Origin: Saprospiraceae bacterium
GTDB taxonomy: Bacteria > Bacteroidota > Bacteroidia > Chitinophagales > Saprospiraceae
DNA length: 64,000 nt
Reading direction: 5' to 3'
Assembly: GCA_016715965.1 (NCBI GenBank)
Contig: JADJXG010000001.1
Span: 1,555,501-1,619,500, forward strand
Shown piece by piece: positions 25,367-33,160 of the stretch. The notes under the pieces were generated by a model, which searched no databases, was not told the DNA's origin, and saw only the letters and a program-made list of their open reading frames with translations. Position 1 is the stretch's first letter, and every line of letters starts with the position of its first letter. The translations under genes and the position numbers were made by a program.

Positions 25367-27955
25367 TTAAAGATCAAAATCAATGGTATCTCCGGCTTTG
25401 AGCGTTTTATTTTTGGAAGTGGAAGGAGGAACAACATGTTCTACCACCTTCGTTAATGGAATATCTTCTATCTTATTTCCCAATGCTTTCCATCCTTTGA
25501 TGTCCACAAATTCAGCAATGGTCAATATCTCTTCGATTTTTTCATTTTTTCTTTTATAAGCAATCAATACTTCCGGATTTGATTGGGTACTTGCATAATA
25601 CAATTTGGAATCTTTATGATCAGAAATAAACTGGAATCTCTGATTGGTACTGCTGGTTTCAATATTAAATCGCTTGGCCATAGACCAGCGTTTTTCCCCT
25701 TCAAAGTAAATCGCAGATACTACCAAACCTTCCTTGTATTTTTCAATGGAGATCAAATCTTCATACGAAAATCTAAGATTGAGCTCATATTCAACCATCT
25801 CATAGGTTCCATTTTTAAAAATGCACAACAAAATATCTCCACGATTGAGCCCTCCCAGAGATTTTCCGCGACCCTCTGAATTTAATCGACCTGTGCTGCT
25901 GTCATACCAGACTTGTTGTGCTCCGATGGTAGATCTTCCTTTTTCTTTAAGGACAATCTTGCGCACGGGATATTTTGTCACAATATTTCCAAGAGAAGTT
26001 CTTCCCTTGATCTCTATCGTTGAAAAATCAAAATCAAAGGATTTAATTTTAGCCGAACATCCTGGAGTTAATTGTATGGTGACAATTTCTGCTTCTCCTT
26101 CCGGATTTACAGAAAAGTACAAAACCTTTGATTTGGCATGACCTTTGGATAATTCGTATTCTTTGTCTCTGGTGATGGCAGTTACATTGAATCTCTTGGC
26201 CATGGCCCTGCCGGTTTCACCATCAACATAAATCAGATTGTAAGTGGTTCTTTCATCCGATTTTTTCCAGACATCCACATGAATAATATCTTTCCCAACA
26301 AAAGTCTTTTCTGCTATCCTACTGACGACAAATTTTGCATCACTTCTAAATACGATAATGTCGTCAATGTCAGAGCAATCTTTGACAAACTCATCTTTTT
26401 TCAAACCGTAGCCAATAAATCCCTCCTGACGATTGACATACAATTTCGAATTATTAGCGGCCACCTGTGTTGCCTGAATGGTTTCGAATTCAGTAATTTT
26501 TGTCAGTCGCTCACGGCCTTTTCCAAATTTTGTGAGCAGGTTTTCAAAATAGCTGATGGTATATTCTGTAAGATGAGTAATATGATGATTGACTGATTCC
26601 AACTCTTTCTCCAAAGATTTTAGATGTTCCTCTGTCTGGAATTTATTGTATTTTGAAATCCGTTTGATTCTGATCTCTGTCAAATGGCTGATGTCGTCAA
26701 TGGTCACTTCACGATTTAGACGGATTCGTTTATCGGAAATTCCGGCCTTGACAGACGGCGTTATAATGTATTTTTTTAAACCAGCATCGATCACTTCAAG
26801 GACTTCTTCCCAGCTTTTGCACTCCTCTATGTCTCGATATATTCTGTTTTCAATAAATATTTTTTCGAGACTGGTAAGATGCCATTTTTCGAGCAGCTCA
26901 GATTTCTTTATCTGTAATTCCTTTCCCAGCAAGGATCTGCTGTTTTCAGTAGAAATTTTTAGAATGTCCTGAACTGAAAGGAACATGGGTTTATCATCTA
27001 CGATTACGCAAGCATTTGGAGAAATCGAAACCTCACATTGTGTAAAAGCATATAATGCATCAATGGTTACTTCAGGTGAAATTCCAGGCTGAAGCTCTAT
27101 CCTGATTTCAACGTCTTTAGCAGTGTTGTCCGATACTTGTTTAATTTTAATTTTACCTTTTTCAGATGCCTTGACAATAGATTCTATCAAGGATGTTGTG
27201 GTAATCGAGAAAGGCAGTTCCCTAATCACCAGGTTTTTTTTGTCCTCGACTTCGATCTTAGCTCTGATTTTTACTTTTCCACCTCTTTGACCCTGTTGAT
27301 ATTCTGATACATCGATCGATCCACCTGTTTCAAAATCAGGATATATTTTCACCTTATTTCCTTTCAATAGCTGAATGGAAGCTTTGATGAGTTCTATAAA
27401 ATTGTGGGGCAAAATTTTTGTAGCCAATCCCACCGCAATTCCTTCAACTCCCTGGGCCAAAAGCAGAGGAAATTTCATCGGCAGTGTTTCAGGTTCTCTG
27501 TTTCTGCCGTCATAAGAAAGTTGCCAAACTGTTGTCTGAGGATTAAAGGCTACCTCCAGCGCAAATTTCGATAATCGGGCTTCAATATACCTGGGAGCGG
27601 CAGCAGAATCTCCGGTTCGGGCATCACCCCAGTTTCCCTGAGTTTCTATCATGAGATTTTTTTGACCCAAATTGACCAATGCATCACCAATTGCTGCATC
27701 TCCATGTGGGTGGTATTGCATGGTATGACCAATGAGGTTGGCTACTTTGTGAAAGCGTCCATCCTCCTTTTCAAACATACTGTGCAAGATTCTTCTTTGT
27801 ACGGGTTTTAGTCCGTCTTCAATGGCCGGCACGGCCCTCTCGAGGATGACGTAGGAGGCATAATCCAAAAAATAATTCTGATACATCCCGTCAAGGGTTA
27901 GTATATGCCCCTGATCTTCAGGATCATCCGTATCAAATAACAGTTTCTTATCCAT
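25367..27955 (-). CDS. parC: DNA topoisomerase IV subunit A
   Basis: The 862-residue type IIA topoisomerase A subunit breaks and rejoins DNA to decatenate chromosomes. The catalytic Tyr is Tyr123 in AAPRYIEARLSKFA. The quinolone-determining loop is MQYHPHGDAAIGDALV, where Ala occupies the usual GyrA Ser83 position. The divergent C-terminal beta-pinwheel lacks a canonical GyrA box (QxRxGKG), which favours ParC over GyrA. The N-terminus DDPEDQGHILTLDGMYQNYF is the form seen in Bacteroidota ParC. No parE is adjacent. It is transcribed with murA. A good -7 box sits 19 bp upstream of the ATG. Confidence 0.9.
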   Translation of the reverse strand: MDKKLLFDTDDPEDQGHILTLDGMYQNYFLDYASYVILERAVPAIEDGLKPVQRRILHSMFEKEDGRFHKVANLIGHTMQYHPHGDAAIGDALVNLGQKNLMIETQGNWGDARTGDSAAAPRYIEARLSKFALEVAFNPQTTVWQLSYDGRNREPETLPMKFPLLLAQGVEGIAVGLATKILPHNFIELIKASIQLLKGNKVKIYPDFETGGSIDVSEYQQGQRGGKVKIRAKIEVEDKKNLVIRELPFSITTTSLIESIVKASEKGKIKIKQVSDNTAKDVEIRIELQPGISPEVTIDALYAFTQCEVSISPNACVIVDDKPMFLSVQDILKISTENSRSLLGKELQIKKSELLEKWHLTSLEKIFIENRIYRDIEECKSWEEVLEVIDAGLKKYIITPSVKAGISDKRIRLNREVTIDDISHLTEIRIKRISKYNKFQTEEHLKSLEKELESVNHHITHLTEYTISYFENLLTKFGKGRERLTKITEFETIQATQVAANNSKLYVNRQEGFIGYGLKKDEFVKDCSDIDDIIVFRSDAKFVVSRIAEKTFVGKDIIHVDVWKKSDERTTYNLIYVDGETGRAMAKRFNVTAITRDKEYELSKGHAKSKVLYFSVNPEGEAEIVTIQLTPGCSAKIKSFDFDFSTIEIKGRTSLGNIVTKYPVRKIVLKEKGRSTIGAQQVWYDSSTGRLNSEGRGKSLGGLNRGDILLCIFKNGTYEMVEYELNLRFSYEDLISIEKYKEGLVVSAIYFEGEKRWSMAKRFNIETSSTNQRFQFISDHKDSKLYYASTQSNPEVLIAYKRKNEKIEEILTIAEFVDIKGWKALGNKIEDIPLTKVVEHVVPPSTSKNKTLKAGDTIDFDL

Positions 27956-27973
27956 GAGTTATAGGATTGGCCA

Positions 27974-27981
27974 CAAAGTTA
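27974..27981 (-). promoter_or_regulatory. Candidate -7 box TAACTTTG for parC-murA
   Basis: TAACTTTG on the minus strand matches TAnnTTTG exactly, 19 bp upstream of the parC ATG, predicting a leader of about a dozen bases. The upstream spacer is AT-rich, without a clear TTTG -33. Confidence 0.55.
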
Positions 27982-28110
27982 AAGGATTTAAACATATTAT
28001 AAAATATATTTATATGTCTTGACTGATTGGATGGTTAAATTAGATTTAAAGTGATTGGAAGACTTAACCTTGCTTAAAACAACAGGGTCCAATGGTTAAA
28101 TTTTAAAATT

Positions 28111-28422
28111 ATGAAAAAAGTTATTTTGATTTCAGGTCTTTTAATGTTTGGTATTGCAAACATCCTCAACGCACAGGAATCCAGGGATGCAATGGCTTAT
28201 GAAAGACAAAAGGCAGGTCGGGATTATGAAAGGGGCAGATTTTCCAAAGCTGAGATTAGAGAGATGAAAAGAGATCATCGGAAGCTCAGAGCCTACAAAC
28301 GAGCAGCCAAAGCGGATGGTTATATCTCAAGAAGAGAAGCCAATCAGTTAAGAAAAATGGAGAACAGAATTTATCACAAACAACGCTTTGCTAGCAAAAA
28401 GAGACACAGAAGCTGTTTATAA
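28111..28422 (+). CDS. Small basic exported protein with EF-hand-like loop
   Basis: A 103-residue protein with a signal peptide (MKKVILISGLLMFGIANILNAQ). The mature part is short and strongly basic (Lys/Arg-rich, RDHRKLRAYKRAAKADGY). The segment AKADGYISRREANQLRKME resembles half of an EF-hand or a TerB-like loop (D-G-x-I-S-x-x-E), but several calcium ligands are missing. A comparable family of small secreted proteins with D-G-x-I-(S/T)-x-x-E loops occurs in Bacteroidota. Function unknown. A terminator with a strong T-tract follows. It converges on the ATP-grasp/SET cluster. Confidence 0.6.
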   Translation: MKKVILISGLLMFGIANILNAQESRDAMAYERQKAGRDYERGRFSKAEIREMKRDHRKLRAYKRAAKADGYISRREANQLRKMENRIYHKQRFASKKRHRSCL

Positions 28423-28481
28423 TAGCCTTCATTGTGATTATTAAGAAAAATGGCAATCAATAAATCATTTTGTCATTTGGA

Positions 28482-28525
28482 ATGGGTGATGGAGTTTATG
28501 ATTTCTCCAAAACCCATTTTTTTTT
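28482..28525 (+). terminator. Rho-independent terminator
   Basis: An outer stem ATGGGT/ACCCAT and inner stem GGAG/CTCC form an imperfect hairpin followed by nine T. It lies about 60 bp after the small basic protein gene. The rest of 28423-28673 is AT-rich, with a 7-bp inverted repeat (ATTGTGT/ACACAAT, 28566-28587) and no gene. Confidence 0.65.
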
Positions 28526-28673
28526 CTCTAGCTTTGGTTTTGTTATGTAATAGCCAATCTTCAATATTGTGTTTAAGCTCACACAATTGCTAAAGTACGA
28601 AAATGCAATTCGGAATTTTGATTCGTTCACCCAAATTACAGGGTAGAAAAGAAAATTCTTTTAACAACGATTG

Positions 28674-30119
28674 CTAAAAATTTTCTTCAATATTTCTTTT
28701 TTTTGATTCTCTATAACTCACATTATTGTCCGATCTGAATTCAATCCATTTTTTACATTGTGACGAACCACATTTGCATTCAAAAGCTTCTGATTCATTG
28801 TTCAAAAACTCTGAATAATCCAAAGTAAGTTCTTCCCCTTTGGAAATTTCTTTGCTTGCGATGACATTCAGTCCGGAATATAAGGTATTGGGATCGCAAC
28901 TATGATTCTGAGGTGCCCATTCGGTGGGGTTTATGTCCCAAAGACAATAGACTTCCTTACTGAGTGGATATGCATATTGTCTAAAAATTAATTTTTCTTT
29001 TTCATTCCAGTTGTTATCCACATGGCTTTTGGTAACTATTCTCTGGGCTCTTTCTTCGCCTTTGAAAATAACATCTCCTTTGCGAAATGACTTTAGTGCA
29101 TATATACCAAATCCAGAAATGGCATTACCTCTCATTTCATAGCATTTCTTTTTTGATTGATGGCGTTGGATTCCTTCTTCGACGATGGCTTTCAAAAATT
29201 GATCTTGACCAAAACCACTGATCTTCAAAATATGATCAGCAGAACCCTCAAATCCATCGGGGTAGAAAACCGAACAAGTAAAATTAACTTCCAAAAAATA
29301 TATTTCACCTTTTGGGTTAAGCCTAAAATCCATCCTGGCATATCCTACCCCACTGAATGCTTCAAATATTTTACAGGCAGCTTGTTTTAAACGTTTGGTC
29401 AGATCTATGTCAGAACAAGCCTGGTTGGCATCTGAATGCAATTCCGAAGTTTTAAGGGCATAAGTTTTAAAAGAATATCCACTTGGAAATTTATACTCTA
29501 TTGGGTGGAGGCTCATACATTTTTCAGGACCATTTGGGGTTGAAATCACCAATACTGTAAATTCTCTCCCTTCAATAAATTCCTCCACCAGAAGTTTCGG
29601 ATATTCTTTTAGCAAATCCATCGCCTTGCTGTAAAGTTGATCTTTGGTTTTGACCAACGAATTCTGGTCAATCCCCAACGAATCTCCGGCTTTAATTGGT
29701 TTGACAAAAAGAGGGAATTTAAGGGCATCGATATTTGGATTTTCGACAGAATCCAAATCGAGAATGGTATAAGCAGGAGTTTGGATACCTTCGCAATAGG
29801 CAATGTATTTCATGAGATCTTTTGGAGGATCGTACAATTCAAGGTTTGGTCCGGTGTATGGAAGGTTCAATTGTTCGAGCGAATAAATCACATCAATGGA
29901 AGGTATGTCCCATTCCAGATATCCCTCACACAGATTGACATAGATGTCAAAATTTTGTAAGGATAGATTCCTAAGCTGTTTGTACACAGAAAGCTTGTTG
30001 AGAAACTCATGATGGAAACTGGCTTCAGGCCACCACTTGGAAAGATCCCTTGGTGGATCATAGTGTCTGTAGTCTAAAACAGATTGACCATAATCAGCTT
30101 GTAAAATACAAATTTTCAT
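28674..30119 (-). CDS. ATP-grasp ligase fused to a SET methyltransferase domain
   Basis: A 481-residue two-domain protein. Residues 1-315 are a D-Ala-D-Ala-ligase-like ATP-grasp: the ATP-site strand FPLFVKPIKAGDSLGI (Lys140), LLVEEFIEGREFTVL (176-190), and metal ligands Asp264, Glu277 and Asn279 (LEVN). Residues about 327-460 are a SET domain: RGNAISGFGIYALKSF, the SAM/substrate-channel motif NHSCDPN (405-411), GEELTLDYSEF (428-438) and post-SET cysteines 448, 450 and 455. Such ATP-grasp enzymes join a carboxylate to an amine through an acyl-phosphate. SET domains methylate lysine or related amines with SAM. The fusion implies ligation and methylation of the same substrate. Its ATG overlaps the stop of the upstream ATP-grasp gene (ATGA). 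Both active sites look intact. The substrate is unknown. Confidence 0.85.
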   Translation of the reverse strand: MKICILQADYGQSVLDYRHYDPPRDLSKWWPEASFHHEFLNKLSVYKQLRNLSLQNFDIYVNLCEGYLEWDIPSIDVIYSLEQLNLPYTGPNLELYDPPKDLMKYIAYCEGIQTPAYTILDLDSVENPNIDALKFPLFVKPIKAGDSLGIDQNSLVKTKDQLYSKAMDLLKEYPKLLVEEFIEGREFTVLVISTPNGPEKCMSLHPIEYKFPSGYSFKTYALKTSELHSDANQACSDIDLTKRLKQAACKIFEAFSGVGYARMDFRLNPKGEIYFLEVNFTCSVFYPDGFEGSADHILKISGFGQDQFLKAIVEEGIQRHQSKKKCYEMRGNAISGFGIYALKSFRKGDVIFKGEERAQRIVTKSHVDNNWNEKEKLIFRQYAYPLSKEVYCLWDINPTEWAPQNHSCDPNTLYSGLNVIASKEISKGEELTLDYSEFLNNESEAFECKCGSSQCKKWIEFRSDNNVSYRESKKRNIEENF

Positions 30120-31213
30120 TGGGTTCTTCTTCTTAATGCGTCTTCAATGATTTCCAAAATCATTTGAGAAAAAGTATGTCCGCTGAATCTAAGGATAGCG
30201 CCGATGCTCGTAAAATTTTCATCCTCACTTAATCCGCACTGAGCGTTGGCTTCCAACACATACAACTCACCGGTTTTTTCTTTTTGTCGAATATCAATTC
30301 TGGTGTAGCCAGTACCTTTCAAACAATGGTAAACATCCAAGCTGAGTTTATGGAGTGGATCGATCATTGCTGATTCGCAAGCAGAATAATTAAACAGAAA
30401 TTCTCCTCCCTCTAATTCATCTTCTTCTTCATAAGTTTCCCACAATCTGTCAAATGATAAAATTCTTTCTGTGGCGGGGATATTTTGGCTAAACAATCTT
30501 TCGACCGGAGGATAGATTTTCAAGAACTTTGGTTGGTGAGCGGATCCTGTCAACAGGGTGGTAAATTCGCGTCCATCGATAAACTCCTCTGCTAAAAATC
30601 CATCAATGTCGAGTTTCCATCCCTTGTACCCGTTTTTCAATGATTCATAAACTTTCAACGCATCTTCGACTGTGTAAACCACATTCTTTATTCCCAAACC
30701 CATGCTTCCTCCGGATACAGCAGGCTTGATAATCAAGGGTGCATTGAGCTTATAAAAAATTTCCTGAAATTGGTCTTGATGACCCGTCAAAATCTCCCAT
30801 CTGGGAGTTTTAATCCCTGAAAGATCAAATAACTTTTTCATGGGAATTTTGGAAGTGGTAATCTCATAGAAGAATTCTCCGGCTCCAGTATAAACCATAC
30901 CCATTTGCTCCATTTCCTGCACAAATTTTAAACCAGGAGCTCCATTCACTTCATCTCCATCGCAAAGGTTTATGATTAATGGATTTTTGGGCAGAGACTC
31001 TTGCTTTATTAATTCCAATTGTTCTATGTAATTGGATTGGGTAATGTATCTCCATTTCCAATCCAAACCCAATTCCATAAAACACTTTTTGTATTCAGCA
31101 TGACTTTGCTCAAAATCATAATAGTATTCCAAATAGTCATCATGATGAGGTATAGAAGGAACAAGTACCCAGATCAAATATTCTTGTCTAATTTCAGCTA
31201 TCGAGGTATTCAC
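30116..31213 (-). CDS. D-Ala-D-Ala ligase-like ATP-grasp enzyme
   Basis: I place the start at the GTG at 31211-31213, giving 365 residues. A longer frame up to 31387 would overlap the SET gene by 194 bp and add 58 residues unlike any ligase N-terminus. The chosen start overlaps the SET stop by only 20 bp. Motifs: N-terminal WVLVPSIPHHDDYLEYYYDF; ATP-site LIIKPAVSGGSMGLGI; LAEEFIDGREFTTLL; and the metal site RIDIRQ ... VLEANAQCG, with Asp/Glu/Asn in place. The C-terminus ends in a basic tail. It differs from Ddl in the N-terminal substrate domain and is only distantly similar to its downstream fused neighbour, so the two ligases probably act on different substrates or steps. It is the middle gene of a three-gene coupled operon. 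Confidence 0.82.
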   Translation of the reverse strand: MNTSIAEIRQEYLIWVLVPSIPHHDDYLEYYYDFEQSHAEYKKCFMELGLDWKWRYITQSNYIEQLELIKQESLPKNPLIINLCDGDEVNGAPGLKFVQEMEQMGMVYTGAGEFFYEITTSKIPMKKLFDLSGIKTPRWEILTGHQDQFQEIFYKLNAPLIIKPAVSGGSMGLGIKNVVYTVEDALKVYESLKNGYKGWKLDIDGFLAEEFIDGREFTTLLTGSAHQPKFLKIYPPVERLFSQNIPATERILSFDRLWETYEEEDELEGGEFLFNYSACESAMIDPLHKLSLDVYHCLKGTGYTRIDIRQKEKTGELYVLEANAQCGLSEDENFTSIGAILRFSGHTFSQMILEIIEDALRRRTQ

Positions 31214-31706
31214 TTTTTTTCCTGAGGATATGATTACTGATTTTGTATCGAAGCAATTTTGATAGATCAATGCTATAAGCACCTTTGATAGATTGAAAAC
31301 AATCTGCCGAATGGCAAAAACAATCAAACGCCTGATCCATCTTCCATTCGGTGGACGGATAAAAATAACAAAGTTGTTCTCCTGCATTAATATCAGTCAG
31401 GGCAATCAATTGGAAACTGTCAGGATCTGGGAAACAATTGGGAGAACAGGAATGGTTAAGGTATTGAAGAAATTCTGGTTGAAGTTCAATGTGTTGCTGG
31501 TCGTTGATTTGGATGGTGAGATAAGTAGGAGAATCCAAAATCACCGAAGCACCGAATTTTTGGAGTACCTCCCCTTCTTTACAAAATCGCTTTGCAAACA
31601 ATCCTTTTTGTTGATTGCTGGGGTTGATTCTTAGTTCTATGCTTTTGTTACATTGTGTTAAAGGAACCCATTCTCTGGGATTCACTTCAACGATTGGATC
31701 AGGCAT
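31194..31706 (-). CDS. Stand-alone SET-domain protein (lysine methyltransferase-like)
   Basis: A 170-residue SET protein, the first gene of the ATP-grasp/SET operon. Motifs: RINPSNQQKGLFAKRF (SET-N), YLNHSCSPNC (residues 82-91), INAGEQLCYFYPSTEW (106-121, where the usual D/E-Y-x is Y-F-Y-P) and post-SET cysteines 129, 131 and 136 in FDCFCHSADC, which would bind zinc with Cys91. Bacterial SET proteins of this size occur in Bacteroidota and use SAM to methylate lysine; the target is unknown. It has no signal peptide, so it is cytoplasmic. A second SET domain is fused to the ATP-grasp two genes downstream. Confidence 0.85.
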   Translation of the reverse strand: MPDPIVEVNPREWVPLTQCNKSIELRINPSNQQKGLFAKRFCKEGEVLQKFGASVILDSPTYLTIQINDQQHIELQPEFLQYLNHSCSPNCFPDPDSFQLIALTDINAGEQLCYFYPSTEWKMDQAFDCFCHSADCFQSIKGAYSIDLSKLLRYKISNHILRKKSEYLDS

Positions 31707-31881
31707 CCGTTTTTTTTTGTAAAGATGATATTATTCCTTAATATGGATCAATAATTATCACCCAAACTTTATTCTTATCAATGAAGGATTTTTATGTCAT
31801 TGATAACCAGAATATTTAATCTGCTCTTCAGCTTGAACATTTCACCTGAAGGAGCTTAACTTTAGTTATTCTAAGCTTGGA

Positions 31882-32901
31882 TTATTTCAGGCCCAACAAA
31901 AACCCAATGGTAAAATTGGCATCCCAATCAAAGATAAAATTTTTGCAGCCGGTTTCATCTGCTATCGCTTTGTAAATATTGATACCAGCCTTTTGCTTTT
32001 CTCCGCTCGTAGAATATTCCGAAGGAGATTTAAGTACAGTGTACCTTTCTTTGCCATTTCGCACTTGTTTGGCCAATTCAAAAGGAATTCCGCCAATGAT
32101 AAAACAATAATCTCTATGACTGACCGGGACTTGTCCCACAACTTTGGAAACATCGGAGGCAACCTGGCTATCTGATAGTCCTTTTTGAAAATATTTGGAT
32201 CCATGGGATTCCAATGCGGTCATCTTACCAGCTAACTTAAAGGCAATTTTGGTATTGCCGGAGCCCATGTCCACCATAAATGCTTTGTCTTCAAAACTAC
32301 TTGGCAAGGCACATTGGAAACCATAGGTTCCTTCCTGGGCGGGTGTTACTTCATTGACATAATAACCTATCTCCTTTAATCCTTTGGCTATTCTCACCAC
32401 CTTTTCTTCGTTTTTCGCACCGGAACTCACTACAAAGTGTATGTCCTTGCCGGCCACCCCATAATCAAGCATTCCCCGGATATAATTTTTCAGACCGCTG
32501 CGAATATCGTCATCTGTAACCATTTTTTCATGCACTAAACTGGATCCAAACTCTGCTTTTTCCAATTTCCATCTTTTCTGATCATCAATCAAAACAATAA
32601 AGGAGTTAAATCCTGCAGCACCAAGTTCAACAACACCCCTGAGTTTTCCATTTACAGGAACCGGGGCCGTGTAGTTAAAAGAAGTGCTTGTGGCAGTGCC
32701 TGACGCCTGTTCTGTACCATTTGGATTGCTATTCTCGGCGCTTGCTTCTGTATTCGGACTTTCAGTACCGGATGGTGCATTAGAATTGGATTGAACTCCA
32801 AATTTTTCCTGAAGCGTCGGTTCATATTTCTTATAGACAAAAAACAAACCACCCAAGATGATGGCAATGATCAGGATTTTTGAAAAAGCAGTTAGTTTCA
32901 T
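31882..32901 (-). CDS. Membrane-anchored ASKHA-fold (Ppx/GppA-like) protein
   Basis: From the ATG at 32901 the protein has 339 residues; a frame from 32940 would add 13 before the membrane helix. One N-terminal helix (residues about 9-24) is followed by a low-complexity Ser/Asn/Glu/Thr linker and a globular domain. GVVELGAAGFNSFIVLID and MVDMGSGNTKIAFKL resemble the two phosphate loops of actin/HSP70/exopolyphosphatase (ASKHA) proteins. CFIIGGIPFELA stands near the adenosine-motif position. The first loop lacks the usual acidic residue at its start (ELGAAG rather than DxGTxx), so ATP hydrolysis is uncertain. I would expect the domain in the periplasm. Not assigned to a named family. Confidence 0.6.
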   Translation of the reverse strand: MKLTAFSKILIIAIILGGLFFVYKKYEPTLQEKFGVQSNSNAPSGTESPNTEASAENSNPNGTEQASGTATSTSFNYTAPVPVNGKLRGVVELGAAGFNSFIVLIDDQKRWKLEKAEFGSSLVHEKMVTDDDIRSGLKNYIRGMLDYGVAGKDIHFVVSSGAKNEEKVVRIAKGLKEIGYYVNEVTPAQEGTYGFQCALPSSFEDKAFMVDMGSGNTKIAFKLAGKMTALESHGSKYFQKGLSDSQVASDVSKVVGQVPVSHRDYCFIIGGIPFELAKQVRNGKERYTVLKSPSEYSTSGEKQKAGINIYKAIADETGCKNFIFDWDANFTIGFLLGLK

Positions 32902-33052
32902 ATTAACAAGTTTTGTGTGTTTGGCAGAAGAATTGAACAAATATCCATGCGAAAATACAACTGGTCGCCAAATTGATGAAAGAATTGTTTGTTATTTAAG
33001 GTTAAGAATCTGTAAATCAATAAGATTTATTTAGACCTAAATGGCGTAAATT

Positions 33053-33080
33053 AAAAAAGGCCGGAGTAATACTCCAGCCT
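33053..33080 (-). terminator. Rho-independent terminator of the blaI-blaR1-PDZ operon
   Basis: On the minus strand a 10-bp stem (AGGCTGGAGT paired with ACTCCGGCCT, one wobble, loop of three) is followed by TTTTTTAATT. It lies about 80 bp past the PDZ gene stop codon. Confidence 0.85.
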
Positions 33081-33160
33081 TTGATTTGCTACAAATCCCT
33101 GCTAAACCTATAATGCGATATTGGATTAGTTTTTGAGGCATTATTTGGGCAAAACCCCAC

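Noticed and set aside
25367..27955. Gyrase subunit A
   Set aside because: The C-terminal region lacks a canonical GyrA box and the N-terminus fits Bacteroidota ParC. A genuine gyrA should lie elsewhere.
30116..31387. Longer ATP-grasp start at 31387
   Set aside because: It overlaps the SET gene by 194 bp and the extra residues are unlike a ligase N-terminus. The GTG at 31213 gives a normal start and a 20-bp overlap.
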